64,000 bases of DNA from Hyphomicrobiales bacterium (GTDB lineage Bacteria; Pseudomonadota; Alphaproteobacteria; Rhizobiales; Rhizobiaceae): assembly GCA_900468285.1 (NCBI GenBank), contig UBTF01000006.1, positions 186,001 to 250,000 of the forward strand, in the 5' to 3' direction. Positions within the stretch are counted from its first letter, which is position 1. The number at the start of each line of letters is the position of its first letter. Below, one piece after another: positions 50,859-59,434 of the stretch. The translations under genes and the position numbers were made by a program. Under the pieces are notes generated by a model. That model did not search any database and was not told where the DNA came from. It saw only the letters and a program-made list of their open reading frames with translations.

Positions 50859-52505
50859 ATGGAGAAATTTGACGTTATCGTTGTAGGGGCAGGACTCGCC
50901 GGGTTGGTGGCCGCAACGGAGGCTGCGGATCGAGGCCGCAAGGTCTGCCTCCTCGATCAGGAGGGGGAACAGAATCTCGGGGGGCAGGCTTTCTGGTCCC
51001 TCGGTGGGCTGTTTTTTGTCGATAGTCCTGAACAGCGTTTCATGCGCATTCGCGACAGTCTGGATCTCGCCCGTCAGGATTGGGCTGGTTCAGCTGCCTT
51101 TGATCGCTCGGAAGACCATTGGCCGCGTCGTTGGGCGGAGGCCTACCTTGATTTCGCAGCCGGTGAAAAGCGGTCGTGGCTGCACGGCCTGGGTATGCGC
51201 TGGTTCCCCGTTGTCGGATGGGCCGAGCGTGGCGGCGCGAAGGCCGATGGTCACGGCAACTCCGTTCCCCGTTTTCATGTCACCTGGGGCACAGGGCCCG
51301 GCGTTCTTGCTCCCTTTGTCCAAAAGGCGAAGGCCCATGCGGATGCGGGCAGGATCATCTTCAGATTTCGCCATCAGGTCGATGCTCTGGAGGCTGTAAA
51401 TGGCGTTGTGAGCGGGGTCTCCGGCACCGTTCTGGCCGCTGATCCTGTGCAGCGGGGCGGGCAAAGCAGCCGGGTTGCCGTCTCGCATTTCCGGTTCGAG
51501 GCGTCCGCCGTCGTTGTTACGTCAGGTGGAATTGGCGGCAATCATGAGCTTGTGCGTCGAAACTGGCCAGTCGAGCGTCTGGGTGAGCCGCCTGCCGATA
51601 TGGTCTGTGGTGTGCCGGCCCATGTCGACGGCCGGATGATCGGTATCACCGAAGCGGCGGGCGGTGCCGTCATCAACCGCGACCGCATGTGGCACTATAC
51701 CGAAGGCGTGAAAAACCACGATCCGATCTGGCCCAATCACGGCATTCGTATTCTTCCCGGCCCTTCATCCTTCTGGTGTGACGCGGATGGCAACCGGCTG
51801 GAGGCTCCCGCCATGCCGGGCTTCGATACGCTCGGTACGCTGAAGATGCTGCGGGAGAGGAAAAGCGATTACAGCTGGTTCATCCTGACAAAGGCAATCA
51901 TCAAGAAGGAATTCGCACTGTCCGGTTCCGAGCAAAATCCTGATATCACCGACAAGAATATTCGGCTTCTGCTGAAACGCCTGGGCAAGGAGCCTCCGGG
52001 TCCGGTGCAGGCCTTCATGGATCGCGGCGAGGATTTTGCCGTGCGCGACTCGTTGGAGGAGCTGGTAAAAGCCATGAACGATATCAGCGGCGAGGGGAGG
52101 CTGGACATCGGCCATATTCGCACGCAGATCGAAGCGCGTGACAGGGAGCTGGTCAACGGGTTCAGCAAGGATGCGCAGATCACAGCCATCAGGGGTGCGC
52201 GAAACTATCTCGGCGACAAGCTGATGCGGACCGCCAAGCCGCACCGGCTGCTGGACCCATCCGCTGGCCCTTTGATTGCCGTGCGATTGCATATCCTTAC
52301 CCGCAAGACGCTGGGCGGGCTGCACACGGACCTCTCTGGCCGCGTGCTTGACGGCTCTGGCCAGCCGGTGCCCGGGCTTTATGCCGCGGGCGAAGTGTCA
52401 GGCTTTGGCGGAGGCGGTATGCATGGATATAACGCGCTGGAAGGCACGTTTCTTGGTGGCTGCCTCTTCTCCGGTCGCGTTGCGGGCCGGAGCCTGGATG
52501 CCTAG
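50859..52505 (+). CDS. FAD-dependent dehydrogenase (fumarate reductase/KstD-like)
   Basis: A 548-residue flavoprotein of the FAD_binding_2 family. The N-terminal dinucleotide fold is FDVIVVGAGLAGLVAATEAA; later blocks VVVTSGGIGGNHEL, TKAIIKKEFAL and GLYAAGEVSGFGGGGMHGYN are typical of the 3-ketosteroid dehydrogenase-like branch. The start at 50859 has GGGAGGGG, which beats longer frames upstream. The substrate is unknown. The stop codon is inside a palindrome shared with the convergent ABC gene. Confidence 0.87.
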   Translation: MEKFDVIVVGAGLAGLVAATEAADRGRKVCLLDQEGEQNLGGQAFWSLGGLFFVDSPEQRFMRIRDSLDLARQDWAGSAAFDRSEDHWPRRWAEAYLDFAAGEKRSWLHGLGMRWFPVVGWAERGGAKADGHGNSVPRFHVTWGTGPGVLAPFVQKAKAHADAGRIIFRFRHQVDALEAVNGVVSGVSGTVLAADPVQRGGQSSRVAVSHFRFEASAVVVTSGGIGGNHELVRRNWPVERLGEPPADMVCGVPAHVDGRMIGITEAAGGAVINRDRMWHYTEGVKNHDPIWPNHGIRILPGPSSFWCDADGNRLEAPAMPGFDTLGTLKMLRERKSDYSWFILTKAIIKKEFALSGSEQNPDITDKNIRLLLKRLGKEPPGPVQAFMDRGEDFAVRDSLEELVKAMNDISGEGRLDIGHIRTQIEARDRELVNGFSKDAQITAIRGARNYLGDKLMRTAKPHRLLDPSAGPLIAVRLHILTRKTLGGLHTDLSGRVLDGSGQPVPGLYAAGEVSGFGGGGMHGYNALEGTFLGGCLFSGRVAGRSLDA

Positions 52506-52536
52506 AGCCTTTTCATTCAACAAGGAAACGCTCTAG
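52502..52536. repeat. Palindrome carrying both stop codons of convergent genes
   Basis: CTAGAGC (52502-52508) and GCTCTAG (52530-52536) are perfect outer arms; after one mismatch TTTTC and GGAAA extend the stem. The TAG of the FAD dehydrogenase lies in the left arm and the TAG of the ABC transporter in the right arm. It resembles short agrobacterial/rhizobial CTAGAGCG-type intergenic palindromes; a part of the same motif (CTAGAGC) also holds the stop codon of the XRE gene near 57615. Confidence 0.6.
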
Positions 52537-54356
52537 CTTGTCTTGACCAGCGTCACGACCTCGTCATTGCCGGTTTCGAACTGAAGGCGGGCAAGCTTTG
52601 CGTAGAGACCGCCTTGACGAGACAGGCTCTGATGCGTGCCTTCCTCGATGATGCGGCCCTCATCCATGACCAGAATGCGATCTGCCTTCAGGACAGTTGC
52701 AAGGCGATGGGCAATGACGATGGTGGTCCGCTTGGCGATGAGCTGATCGAGCGCCTTTTGCACCAAAGTTTCACTCTCGGCATCAAGCGCGGAGGTGGCC
52801 TCGTCGAGCAGCAGGATCGGCGCATCGCGAAGAATGGCACGGGCGATGGCAATGCGCTGGCGCTGCCCGCCGGAAAGCGTTACCCCACGCTCACCGACAA
52901 CCGTATCGTATCCATCCTGGAGTTTGGCGATGAACCCGTCGGCCTGCGCCGCGATGGCTGCTGCCCTAACTTCCTCACGGCTGGCGCCCGGCTTGCCGAA
53001 GGCGATGTTGTCGTGAATGGAGGAGGCAAAGACCGCCACGTCCTGCGGTACGATGGCGAGGCGGGAGCGCAGGTCTTCAAGGGTCACGGAGCGGATATCG
53101 ATGCCATCTATCGTGATGCGGCCTGCCTGCGGATCGTAAAAGCGCATGAGAAGCGAAAAGACAGTACTCTTTCCCGCGCCGGAGGGACCGACGATCGCGA
53201 CTGTCTCGCCCGGGGATACCTTGAAGGACAGGTCGGAGATGATCGGTCTGTTGTTCCCCTGGGGGTAGTGGAAAGCGACGTTTTCAAAGCTGGCTTCACC
53301 CCGGGCGGGCACGGGCAGGGCAAGCGGGTTCGCCGGATTTTCGACCGGGGATTTCTCATTCAGCAGTTCGGAAAGTCGTTCGGCCGCGCCGCCCGCCTGC
53401 GAAAGCTCTCCCCAGACTTCGGACAATTGCCCGAGGGAACTTGCAGCGATGACGGAATAGAGAACGAACTGGCTGAGCGTGCCAGCCGAAATCGTGCCGA
53501 CGAGGACGCCATGGGCGCCGTACCACAAGACGGCAACCACGCTGCCGAAGACGAAGCTGATGGCGACGGCGGTCAGCACGGCGCGGGCACTGATGGCCGC
53601 GCGTGCCCCCTGATAGGCCTTTTCCACCGATTCATTGTAGCGGGCATTCGCCAGCATCTCGGCGTTGAAGGACTGGATGGTCCGGCTGGCCGCAATGGTT
53701 TCAGCGGCAAAGGCGGCGGATGCCGCGAGCGTATCCTGCGTTGTTCTGGAGCGGGAGCGCACGGAGCGACCAAAGGCGATCAGCGGGAAAACGATGAGGG
53801 GAATGGCCAGCAGCGCAAGGCCTGAAAGGCTGGGGCTGGTATACACCATCATCGCCACGCCGCCGAGACAGAGCAGGATGTTACGCAGCGCAACCGAGGC
53901 GGATGAGCCGAAGGCAGAGCGTATCTGAACCGTGTCTGCGGTCAGCCTCGATGTGAGTTCACCGGAGTGGTTGACGTCGAAAAAGGCCTGCGACAAGGAC
54001 GTCAGATGCGCGAAAACATCATGGCGAAGGTCGGCCACGACACGCTCACCAATCGTCATGACGTAATAATAGCGCATGGCGCTGGCCAGCGCGAGAACGA
54101 CCGCGATTGCCAGAAGCATGGCGAAGTAGCTGTTGATCATGGCGCCATCGGCACCTTCGAAGCCATGGTCGATGATCCGGCGAACGGCGAGTGGCAGCGC
54201 GAGCGTGGTTGCCGATGAGAGCACAAGGGCAAAAAGTGCTGCGGCAACGAGACCGCGATATCGTTTCAGATAAGGGAAGAGGCTGGCAAGCGGTCGTGGA
54301 GACTTGCGCCGGGCCGTTTTCTGTTCCTGCATATCTTCCACTTCAAACTCCCGCAT
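52533..54356 (-). CDS. ABC exporter, fused membrane and ATPase domains (MsbA-like)
   Basis: A 607-residue half-transporter. Residues about 30-320 carry six membrane helices; the ATPase has Walker A VGPSGAGKST, Q-loop IVPQDVAVFAS, signature LSGGQRQRIAIARA and Walker B ILLLDEATSALD, with the H-loop in IVIAHRLATVL. It dimerises to export lipids, drugs or peptides; the cargo is unknown. The N-terminal start is uncertain (54356 or 54332). It is convergent with the FAD dehydrogenase. Confidence 0.92.
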   Translation of the reverse strand: MREFEVEDMQEQKTARRKSPRPLASLFPYLKRYRGLVAAALFALVLSSATTLALPLAVRRIIDHGFEGADGAMINSYFAMLLAIAVVLALASAMRYYYVMTIGERVVADLRHDVFAHLTSLSQAFFDVNHSGELTSRLTADTVQIRSAFGSSASVALRNILLCLGGVAMMVYTSPSLSGLALLAIPLIVFPLIAFGRSVRSRSRTTQDTLAASAAFAAETIAASRTIQSFNAEMLANARYNESVEKAYQGARAAISARAVLTAVAISFVFGSVVAVLWYGAHGVLVGTISAGTLSQFVLYSVIAASSLGQLSEVWGELSQAGGAAERLSELLNEKSPVENPANPLALPVPARGEASFENVAFHYPQGNNRPIISDLSFKVSPGETVAIVGPSGAGKSTVFSLLMRFYDPQAGRITIDGIDIRSVTLEDLRSRLAIVPQDVAVFASSIHDNIAFGKPGASREEVRAAAIAAQADGFIAKLQDGYDTVVGERGVTLSGGQRQRIAIARAILRDAPILLLDEATSALDAESETLVQKALDQLIAKRTTIVIAHRLATVLKADRILVMDEGRIIEEGTHQSLSRQGGLYAKLARLQFETGNDEVVTLVKTS

Positions 54357-54595
54357 CTGCCAATTTCGCGTCGATTTTCCCGAGTTTCTGGCAATATCAA
54401 AGGTGTCTTATCAGATGTGTGACCAAGTAGGGTTCCATACATCGGCAGGCACTTGTTATCTCGGCGACCTTCATGTATAGGCTCCGCATCGAATTGGGAA
54501 GCCATGGCCAAATGGTCTGGAGCTTCATATTGAATTGGCTCAGTTGACGCAATTGCGGCAAATGGTCCGCATGTCACTAAAGCAGGAAGATTGTC

Positions 54596-54817
54596 ATGAA
54601 GGCTGAAATTCATCCAGACTATCACGTGATCAAAGTGGTCATGACCGATGGCACAGAATACGAAACACGCTCCACATGGGGCTCCGAGGGTCAGGTCATG
54701 AACCTCGAAATCGATCCAAAGTCGCATCCGGCATGGACCGGCGGCAACCAGCAGCTGATGGACCGCGGTGGCCGCGTTTCCAAGTTCAACAAGCGCTTCG
54801 GCGGCCTCGGCCTCTAA
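54596..54817 (+). CDS. rpmE: 50S ribosomal protein L31, cysteine-free type
   Basis: A 73-residue protein, [20 protein letters not shown] at the start and [15 protein letters not shown] at the end. The four zinc-ligand cysteines of the standard L31 are absent, the C-minus form usual in alphaproteobacteria. AGCAGGAAG precedes the start. A terminator follows. Confidence 0.95.
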   Translation: MKAEIHPDYHVIKVVMTDGTEYETRSTWGSEGQVMNLEIDPKSHPAWTGGNQQLMDRGGRVSKFNKRFGGLGL

Positions 54818-54839
54818 GCCTGTTGATCCTTTCAGGATT

Positions 54840-54870
54840 AAAAAAGCCCCGGAGCGATCCGGGGTTTTTT
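54840..54870 (+). terminator. rpmE terminator
   Basis: CCCCGGA (54847-54853), GCGA loop, TCCGGGG (54858-54864), with an A run before and TTTTTT after. Confidence 0.9.
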
Positions 54871-54899
54871 GTTGCCTGAAGTCCTGCGCGATATTTTAG

Positions 54900-54938
54900 G
54901 AAATAAAAAAGCAGGCCGAAGCCTGCTTTATTTTTATT
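54900..54938 (-). terminator. rcdA terminator
   Basis: GCAGGC (54911-54916), CGAA loop, GCCTGC (54921-54926), extended by A/T pairing; on the minus strand it ends in TTTTTTATTT, 15-50 bp beyond the rcdA stop. It may also work on the plus strand. Confidence 0.88.
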
Positions 54939-54953
54939 CTCATTTTTGAAAAC

Positions 54954-55469
54954 TTAGTTTCCGGCAAATGCGGTGCGCAGCAGGTTAAGCTGGGCCTGAA
55001 CGCTGTTTTCGTTGTCTGGAACCTTCGCAGCTTCCGCCGGGCGATAGATTTCGCGGTCAAGGAGGGCGACGCGGTTCTGGAGGCGGAGAGAGCGCTCAAC
55101 CAGATCGCGGAAGGACTCGGGCAGATCGTTCCAGCCCGGCGCGTTGCGATCGACGTTGAAGTTATCGAGACGCACCTTGTTCTTCTCGCTCAGAACCTGA
55201 TCGCGGCTCATCTCGCCATTGTTGACAGCGCGCTGTAGAAGAAGCCAGGATGCCATCTGCATCAGGCGGGTGGTGAGACGCATGGATTCAGCTGCGTACA
55301 GAACCGACGCCATGCGCGGCAATACCTTGGAGGCAGCGCGTCCGGAACCGTCGAGATAAGTCGCAGTTTCCTCAACCAAAGTCATACCCTCAGAATAGAG
55401 AGTCTTGAACTGGTTGGATGCTGCAGCCCGGCCAGCAAAACTGATTGTATTCAAAACCTGTTCTGACAT
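54954..55469 (-). CDS. rcdA: RcdA-type protease adaptor (DUF1465)
   Basis: A 171-residue helical protein of the DUF1465 family; the Caulobacter member RcdA joins CpdR and PopA to deliver CtrA to ClpXP for degradation at the G1-S transition. Typical blocks are SEQVLNTISFAGRAAASNQF, MASVLYAAESMRLTTRLMQM and WLLLQRAVNNGEMS. Start 55469 (MSEQV) has GGA at usable spacing; 55496 is an alternative. Its upstream region has a perfect CtrA box at 55585-55599. Confidence 0.85.
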   Translation of the reverse strand: MSEQVLNTISFAGRAAASNQFKTLYSEGMTLVEETATYLDGSGRAASKVLPRMASVLYAAESMRLTTRLMQMASWLLLQRAVNNGEMSRDQVLSEKNKVRLDNFNVDRNAPGWNDLPESFRDLVERSLRLQNRVALLDREIYRPAEAAKVPDNENSVQAQLNLLRTAFAGN

Positions 55470-55584
55470 TTTTTCCAAATCCTGCTTACGCACCATACAA
55501 CTGGCAACGGAGTAGAGGCTTAATAGTTCCGGCCTCTTTGTATTTTCAGGATGATATCAATAACGCAAATGCGCAAGCTGATTA

Positions 55585-55599
55585 TTAAAGAAAGGTTAA
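55585..55599. promoter_or_regulatory. CtrA box upstream of rcdA
   Basis: TTAA (55585-55588), AGAAAGG, TTAA (55596-55599): the CtrA full-site pattern TTAA-N7-TTAA, 116 bp upstream of the rcdA start. It fits a CtrA-controlled rcdA promoter, as known from related bacteria. Confidence 0.6.
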
Positions 55600-55629
55600 T
55601 ACCCACAGCTTTGGCGATATTGTTACGGG

Positions 55630-55732
55630 ATAAAAAAAGAGCCGCAGAAGCGGCTCTCAAGGTAAAACAGGGAGAAAAATCAGACCAATTCGCCGATAGG
55701 AGAAACTGCCTGAGGTCCAGAAGAACTGGACA
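55630..55732 (-). ncRNA. Candidate small RNA upstream of rcdA
   Basis: A minus-strand transcript unit of about 100 bases. It ends in a strong terminator: AGAGCCGC (55638-55645), AGAA loop, GCGGCTCT (55650-55657), then seven Ts on the minus strand. Its 5' end carries a second hairpin, GTCCAG-AAGAA-CTGGAC (55715-55731). Between them are CU-rich single-stranded stretches (TTTCTCCT and TTTTTCTCCCTG on the minus strand) of the anti-ribosome-site type. A TATACA -10 (55733-55738) sits 17 bp from a CtrA box. The same strand carries only a 17-codon frame here. The exact 5' end is uncertain, and the unit could instead be an upstream leader of rcdA. Confidence 0.5.
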
Positions 55733-55755
55733 TGTATAGTTATCGCTCAAAAAGC

Positions 55756-55770
55756 TTAATTTTGCGTTAA
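55756..55770. promoter_or_regulatory. CtrA box at the candidate small-RNA promoter
   Basis: TTAA (55756-55759), TTTTGCG, TTAA (55767-55770): full CtrA pattern. On the minus strand it occupies the -35 position relative to TATACA at 55733-55738 (17-bp spacing), the classic arrangement of a CtrA-activated promoter. Confidence 0.6.
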
Positions 55771-55825
55771 TGGTAAACGAAACGCTGTCCCGCGCCGTAA
55801 CGTTAATGAACAGTTTCGACAGGAG

Positions 55826-56020
55826 TTACGAGCGAAACAGGGTTTCGGCTGCCTTTCGTCCGGCGGACTTCTTCTCCCGTTCATCTTCGATCCGTTTGAT
55901 CTCTGCCTGAAGAATTGCAACGCGTGCGGTCAGCTCGTCAACCGAAAGCAGGCTGAGATCGCCTCCGACCACGTGAGTCGTTGCCTGTCTCTTCAGATGT
56001 TCGTCATCGAAAACACTCAT
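55826..56020 (-). CDS. DUF1192 small protein
   Basis: A 64-residue protein with the DUF1192 pattern LSLLSVDELTARVAILQAEI followed by a charged coiled coil (KRIEDEREKKSAGRKAAE). Function unknown. AAGGAGC lies upstream, and its start overlaps the MFS gene stop by four bases (ATGA), so it is translationally coupled to it. Confidence 0.85.
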   Translation of the reverse strand: MSVFDDEHLKRQATTHVVGGDLSLLSVDELTARVAILQAEIKRIEDEREKKSAGRKAAETLFRS

Positions 56021-57294
56021 ATGCCAGCTCCTTTTTCAAGTTCCGCCTCATCCTCCGGATAGTGGGGTGCGCGGGGATCAAGCGACACGCTCTCGGGTGT
56101 GGCCAGCGGTGCCGCAGCAGCGGTGGAGAAATTGTCCTTCTCCGCCGTAGACAGTGCGGCGCGCTGCCTCGAGCGGAAGATAGCATAGGCGCTGATCAGC
56201 AGATGGGAAACCGCCGTGACCATGAAAAGTGCGTAGGGACCAAAGGCGGTCATGATCGGACCGCCCAGCGTTGGTCCGATGATGGTGCCGATACCATAGA
56301 GCAGCAGCAGGCCGCCGGATACTTTGACGAAGTCTTCGGAGGAGGCAAAGTCATTGGCATGGGCGACGGCGATGGGGTAGAGCGCGTTGGCCGCTGCGCC
56401 ATAAACGGCGATCATGCCGATCAGGAAGTAGACATGGCTTGGCTGGATAAGCGTAACCGCCAGCCCGGCCACGGCCGCCAGGCCGGAAAGGCCAGCCAGC
56501 ACGAAGCGCCGGTCGATGCGATCGGAAAGCTTGCCCGCCGGAAACTGCGCTAGCGCACCGACAAAGATCGTGACGCTGACCATGATGGCAATGGTGGTGG
56601 GCTCGAGCCCGGCGCGGGCACCGAAGACAGCACCCAGCGTGCCATAGGCGCCATTGGCAATGCCGATCAGCAATATGCCGACGAATGACACCGGCGAGGT
56701 TCGGTAGAGGGCAGGCAGGTCCAGCTTGACCTTTTTCAGGGGTTGGGGACTTTCGGCCCTCGACAGCATGGCAGGCATGATGGCGATGCAGTAGATGATG
56801 GCGCAAACCATGAAGAGCGATGTGGTGCTGACATTGCCAAAGGGCACGACGAGCTGCCCGGCCACGACGCCGAACAGCGTGATGGCAATATAGAGCGAGA
56901 AGATCGCGCCCCGGCTTTCATTGGTGGCGCGCTCGTTCAACCAGCTTTCGATGATCATCGACGTGCCAGCCGTGCAGAAGCCGGTGAGCGCCCGCAGCGA
57001 GACCCATGCCACATCATCGATCAGAAGTCCCGTGAGCAGCACCGTCAGGCAAATGAGCGCGACGAAACTTCCAAACGCCCGAATATGGCCTGCGCGACGC
57101 ACGATGGCCGGTGCTACAAAACAGCCTATGACGAAGCCAGCCGCCCATGACGTGCCAAGAAAACCAAGGACTTCGTTGGAATAGCCTTCAGCCGACCCGC
57201 GCACGGGCAGCAGAAGGCCCTGCAGGCCGTTGCCAAGAAACAGAAACAAGGTGCTGGATAAAAGAGCGAATACGGGTAGAAGGTTTCTGCTCAT
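56017..57294 (-). CDS. Major facilitator superfamily transporter
   Basis: A 425-residue inner-membrane carrier with 12 hydrophobic segments. Family blocks include FLGTSWAAGFVIGCFVAP, the loop RAGHIRAFGSF, LNERATNESRGAIFSLY and GKLSDRIDRRFV. The substrate is not readable. The C-terminal 45 residues are hydrophilic and acidic. It is coupled to the DUF1192 gene and divergent from a small membrane-protein gene. Confidence 0.88.
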   Translation of the reverse strand: MSRNLLPVFALLSSTLFLFLGNGLQGLLLPVRGSAEGYSNEVLGFLGTSWAAGFVIGCFVAPAIVRRAGHIRAFGSFVALICLTVLLTGLLIDDVAWVSLRALTGFCTAGTSMIIESWLNERATNESRGAIFSLYIAITLFGVVAGQLVVPFGNVSTTSLFMVCAIIYCIAIMPAMLSRAESPQPLKKVKLDLPALYRTSPVSFVGILLIGIANGAYGTLGAVFGARAGLEPTTIAIMVSVTIFVGALAQFPAGKLSDRIDRRFVLAGLSGLAAVAGLAVTLIQPSHVYFLIGMIAVYGAAANALYPIAVAHANDFASSEDFVKVSGGLLLLYGIGTIIGPTLGGPIMTAFGPYALFMVTAVSHLLISAYAIFRSRQRAALSTAEKDNFSTAAAAPLATPESVSLDPRAPHYPEDEAELEKGAGI

Positions 57295-57426
57295 GAAGCC
57301 ACTCTCATGCTAAGCGATTCAGGATGTAGATCTGGTCGGCGACGCGCGAATAGGTTGCCCGTCCTTGGTGAACATTAAAAATGTCCAGCCTGTGACGCTG
57401 TTTCAATAAAGCCAAAAGGTTTCGGG

Positions 57427-57582
57427 ATGACGAAGGCAATCGGGCTATTTCTTCTTCTGGCCATGGGCATCCAGCTTATCCGCCCGCTCGGCCTGCCCGG
57501 ACTGCGCAAGCGCGGCGATTTCTGGAAGATCGCCATAGCGGCATTCGTCATCTGGACGCTGGTGCTGCTGCTGCGGCCTTGA
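57427..57582 (+). CDS. Small membrane protein, unknown
   Basis: A 51-residue protein with two hydrophobic helices: KAIGLFLLLAMGIQLI and IAIAAFVIWTLVLLL, separated by a short Pro- and Arg-rich turn. AAAGG lies at usable spacing. I know no function; the gene fits an alphaproteobacterial small membrane protein. It is divergent from the MFS gene and convergent with the XRE gene 33 bp away. Confidence 0.65.
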   Translation: MTKAIGLFLLLAMGIQLIRPLGLPGLRKRGDFWKIAIAAFVIWTLVLLLRP

Positions 57583-57614
57583 GGGTGTAGACGGGCAATG
57601 GCGCAGGGCTGTGC

Positions 57615-58094
57615 CTAGAGCTTCCTTTTCAAATAATGCTCGACGCGTCGCTTTTCCCAGTCACCATTGAGAAACGGCACAAGCTCGAAGGTGGTCAGGC
57701 CGTGCCCGACAAGGCCAATCCCCCAGCCGAGAGCGGGCCAAACCACCCATAAATAGCTGGGGCTGGTGGTGAGATTGATGACTAGAAGAAACGTCATCAC
57801 CGCGCTATATTTGACGACGTGCAAGTAAAACGCCTTGATCTGGCGCACGCGAGCGAAAGCAACGGCCTCTTCGGCCTCCGAGGTGCTGTTGGGTGTGAGC
57901 GGCATGTCTTTTCGATCCTGTCCCGAGAGTTGCGATACATCGATCTCGAAGATGGCGGCCAAAGTGTTCATGGTCTCGAGACTGGGCTGCTGCCCGCCTT
58001 CGATCCTCTGGATTGTGCGCGTGCTCAGGCCGCTGACAGTGGCCAGTTGTTTCTGCGACCAGCCGCGTTGCAATCTCAGTTTCTGAATCAACAT
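57615..58094 (-). CDS. XRE helix-turn-helix protein with 2TM domain
   Basis: A 159-residue protein fusing an N-terminal XRE helix-turn-helix (LIQKLRLQRGWSQKQLATVS, GLSTRTIQRIEGGQQPSLE) to a C-terminal 2TM domain with two hydrophobic segments (YSAVMTFLLVINLTT, YLWVVWPALGWGIGLVGHG) and the WEKRRVEHYLKRKL end typical of that family. It is a membrane-attached transcription regulator. Start 58094 has GGAGACAGGACA upstream; longer in-frame starts exist. Confidence 0.85.
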   Translation of the reverse strand: MLIQKLRLQRGWSQKQLATVSGLSTRTIQRIEGGQQPSLETMNTLAAIFEIDVSQLSGQDRKDMPLTPNSTSEAEEAVAFARVRQIKAFYLHVVKYSAVMTFLLVINLTTSPSYLWVVWPALGWGIGLVGHGLTTFELVPFLNGDWEKRRVEHYLKRKL

Positions 58095-58265
58095 TGTCCT
58101 GTCTCCGAATTCGATCTCGAAACTCTGCATCTCTTCGCCGCCCACCACCACGTCAGCAAGCCGACTGTCGTGGCGGTGGCATGTCCGTGTCGTACGGATT
58201 GAGGGCTTTGTCGCAGAGATTGCATCTTGCCTTTACCGCCGGGGATCGAAAAGGGGAGGGTGGCG

Positions 58266-58303
58266 AAAAAAGAAAACGCCCGCAACGGAGCTGCAGGCGT
58301 TTA
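58266..58303 (-). terminator. fbaB terminator
   Basis: AAACGCC (58274-58280) with its complement GGCGTTT (58296-58302) and an inner GC-rich part, followed on the minus strand by TTTTCTTTTTT. Confidence 0.8.
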
Positions 58304-58331
58304 CAATGTGATGCGAGAAAGGGCTTCTGCC

Positions 58332-59357
58332 TTACGCCGCCTTTTCGAGTTCCTGCTGCCAGTTGCCAAGCGCGGCGAGCGTGTTCATTTCGGCGCGGTG
58401 GCGGAAGGCGCGTTGGCCGGCGGCGACGTTTTCCTGTTTGCCGCCCCATGCCTTCAGCGCGGCATCCTGCAGGGCGCGGCCGTAGGAATAGGTGAGCGCC
58501 CAGGGCAGGTCATAGCCGCTGTTCATGGCCGACAGGTGGGCGGTGGCTTCTTCCGAGGACTGGCCGCCGGACAGGAAGGCGATGCCGGGAACGGCGGAGG
58601 GGACGGTGGACTTCAGGACCTTGACGGTCTTCTCGGCCACTTCAGCCACCGACGCCTTGCGGGCGTTCTTGCCGTCGATGATCATGTTCGGCTTCAGGAT
58701 CATGCCCTCGAGCTTGACGCGGGCATCATAGAGATCGGTAAAGACGGTGCGCAGGACCCATTCGGTCACTTCCGCACAGCGATCGATGCTGTGGGTGCCG
58801 GGTTCGCCGTCCATGAGCACTTCCGGCTCTACGATGGGGACGATGCCAGCCTGCTGGCAGAGCGCTGCATAACGGGCAAGTGCCTGGGAATCCGCCTTGA
58901 TGGAACCCCATGTGGGCAAGCCATCGCCGATGTTGATGACGCCGCGCCACTTGGCAAAGCGCGCACCGGCATCATAATAGGTCTTGAGGCGGTCTGCGAG
59001 ACCATCGAGGCCCTCGGTAACGGTCTCGCCCGGGAAGAAAGCCTGCGGCTTTGCGCCCATATCCACCTTGATGCCGGGAATGCTGTCTGCAGCGCGGATG
59101 ATATCAACAAAAGGCGTGCCATCTGCAGCCTTCTGGAACAGGGTCTCTTCATAGAGAATGACGCCCGAAATGCACTTCGTCATAGCCTCTTCCGTGCGGA
59201 AGAGCATTTCCCGGTAATCGCGACGGGTGGTTTCCGTGGATTCCAGATTGATGCTGTCAAAACGCTTCTTGATGGTGCCGGTGGATTCGTCTGCGGCAAG
59301 CAGACCCTTCCCATTGGCGACCATTTTCACCGCAATATCTTCAAGACGCTCGCTCAT
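58332..59357 (-). CDS. fbaB: Fructose-bisphosphate aldolase, class I
   Basis: Splits fructose-1,6-bisphosphate into two trioses without a metal. The 341-residue protein has GKGLLAADESTGTIKKRFD, the Glu/Lys block FAKWRGVINIG, and the Schiff-base region WVLRTVFTDLYDARVKLEGM followed by GGQSSEEATAHLSAMN. Its sequence is of the glycolytic class I (animal-type) group. GGGAG lies upstream. It is read with pgk but each has its own gap and a palindrome lies before it. Confidence 0.95.
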   Translation of the reverse strand: MSERLEDIAVKMVANGKGLLAADESTGTIKKRFDSINLESTETTRRDYREMLFRTEEAMTKCISGVILYEETLFQKAADGTPFVDIIRAADSIPGIKVDMGAKPQAFFPGETVTEGLDGLADRLKTYYDAGARFAKWRGVINIGDGLPTWGSIKADSQALARYAALCQQAGIVPIVEPEVLMDGEPGTHSIDRCAEVTEWVLRTVFTDLYDARVKLEGMILKPNMIIDGKNARKASVAEVAEKTVKVLKSTVPSAVPGIAFLSGGQSSEEATAHLSAMNSGYDLPWALTYSYGRALQDAALKAWGGKQENVAAGQRAFRHRAEMNTLAALGNWQQELEKAA

Positions 59358-59434
59358 TTCAAATCTCCCTTGGGCATGATGGATTTTGGGTTACCAGAAG
59401 ATCCAAGGCAGGAAAATGGCACGCTAACTCATTG

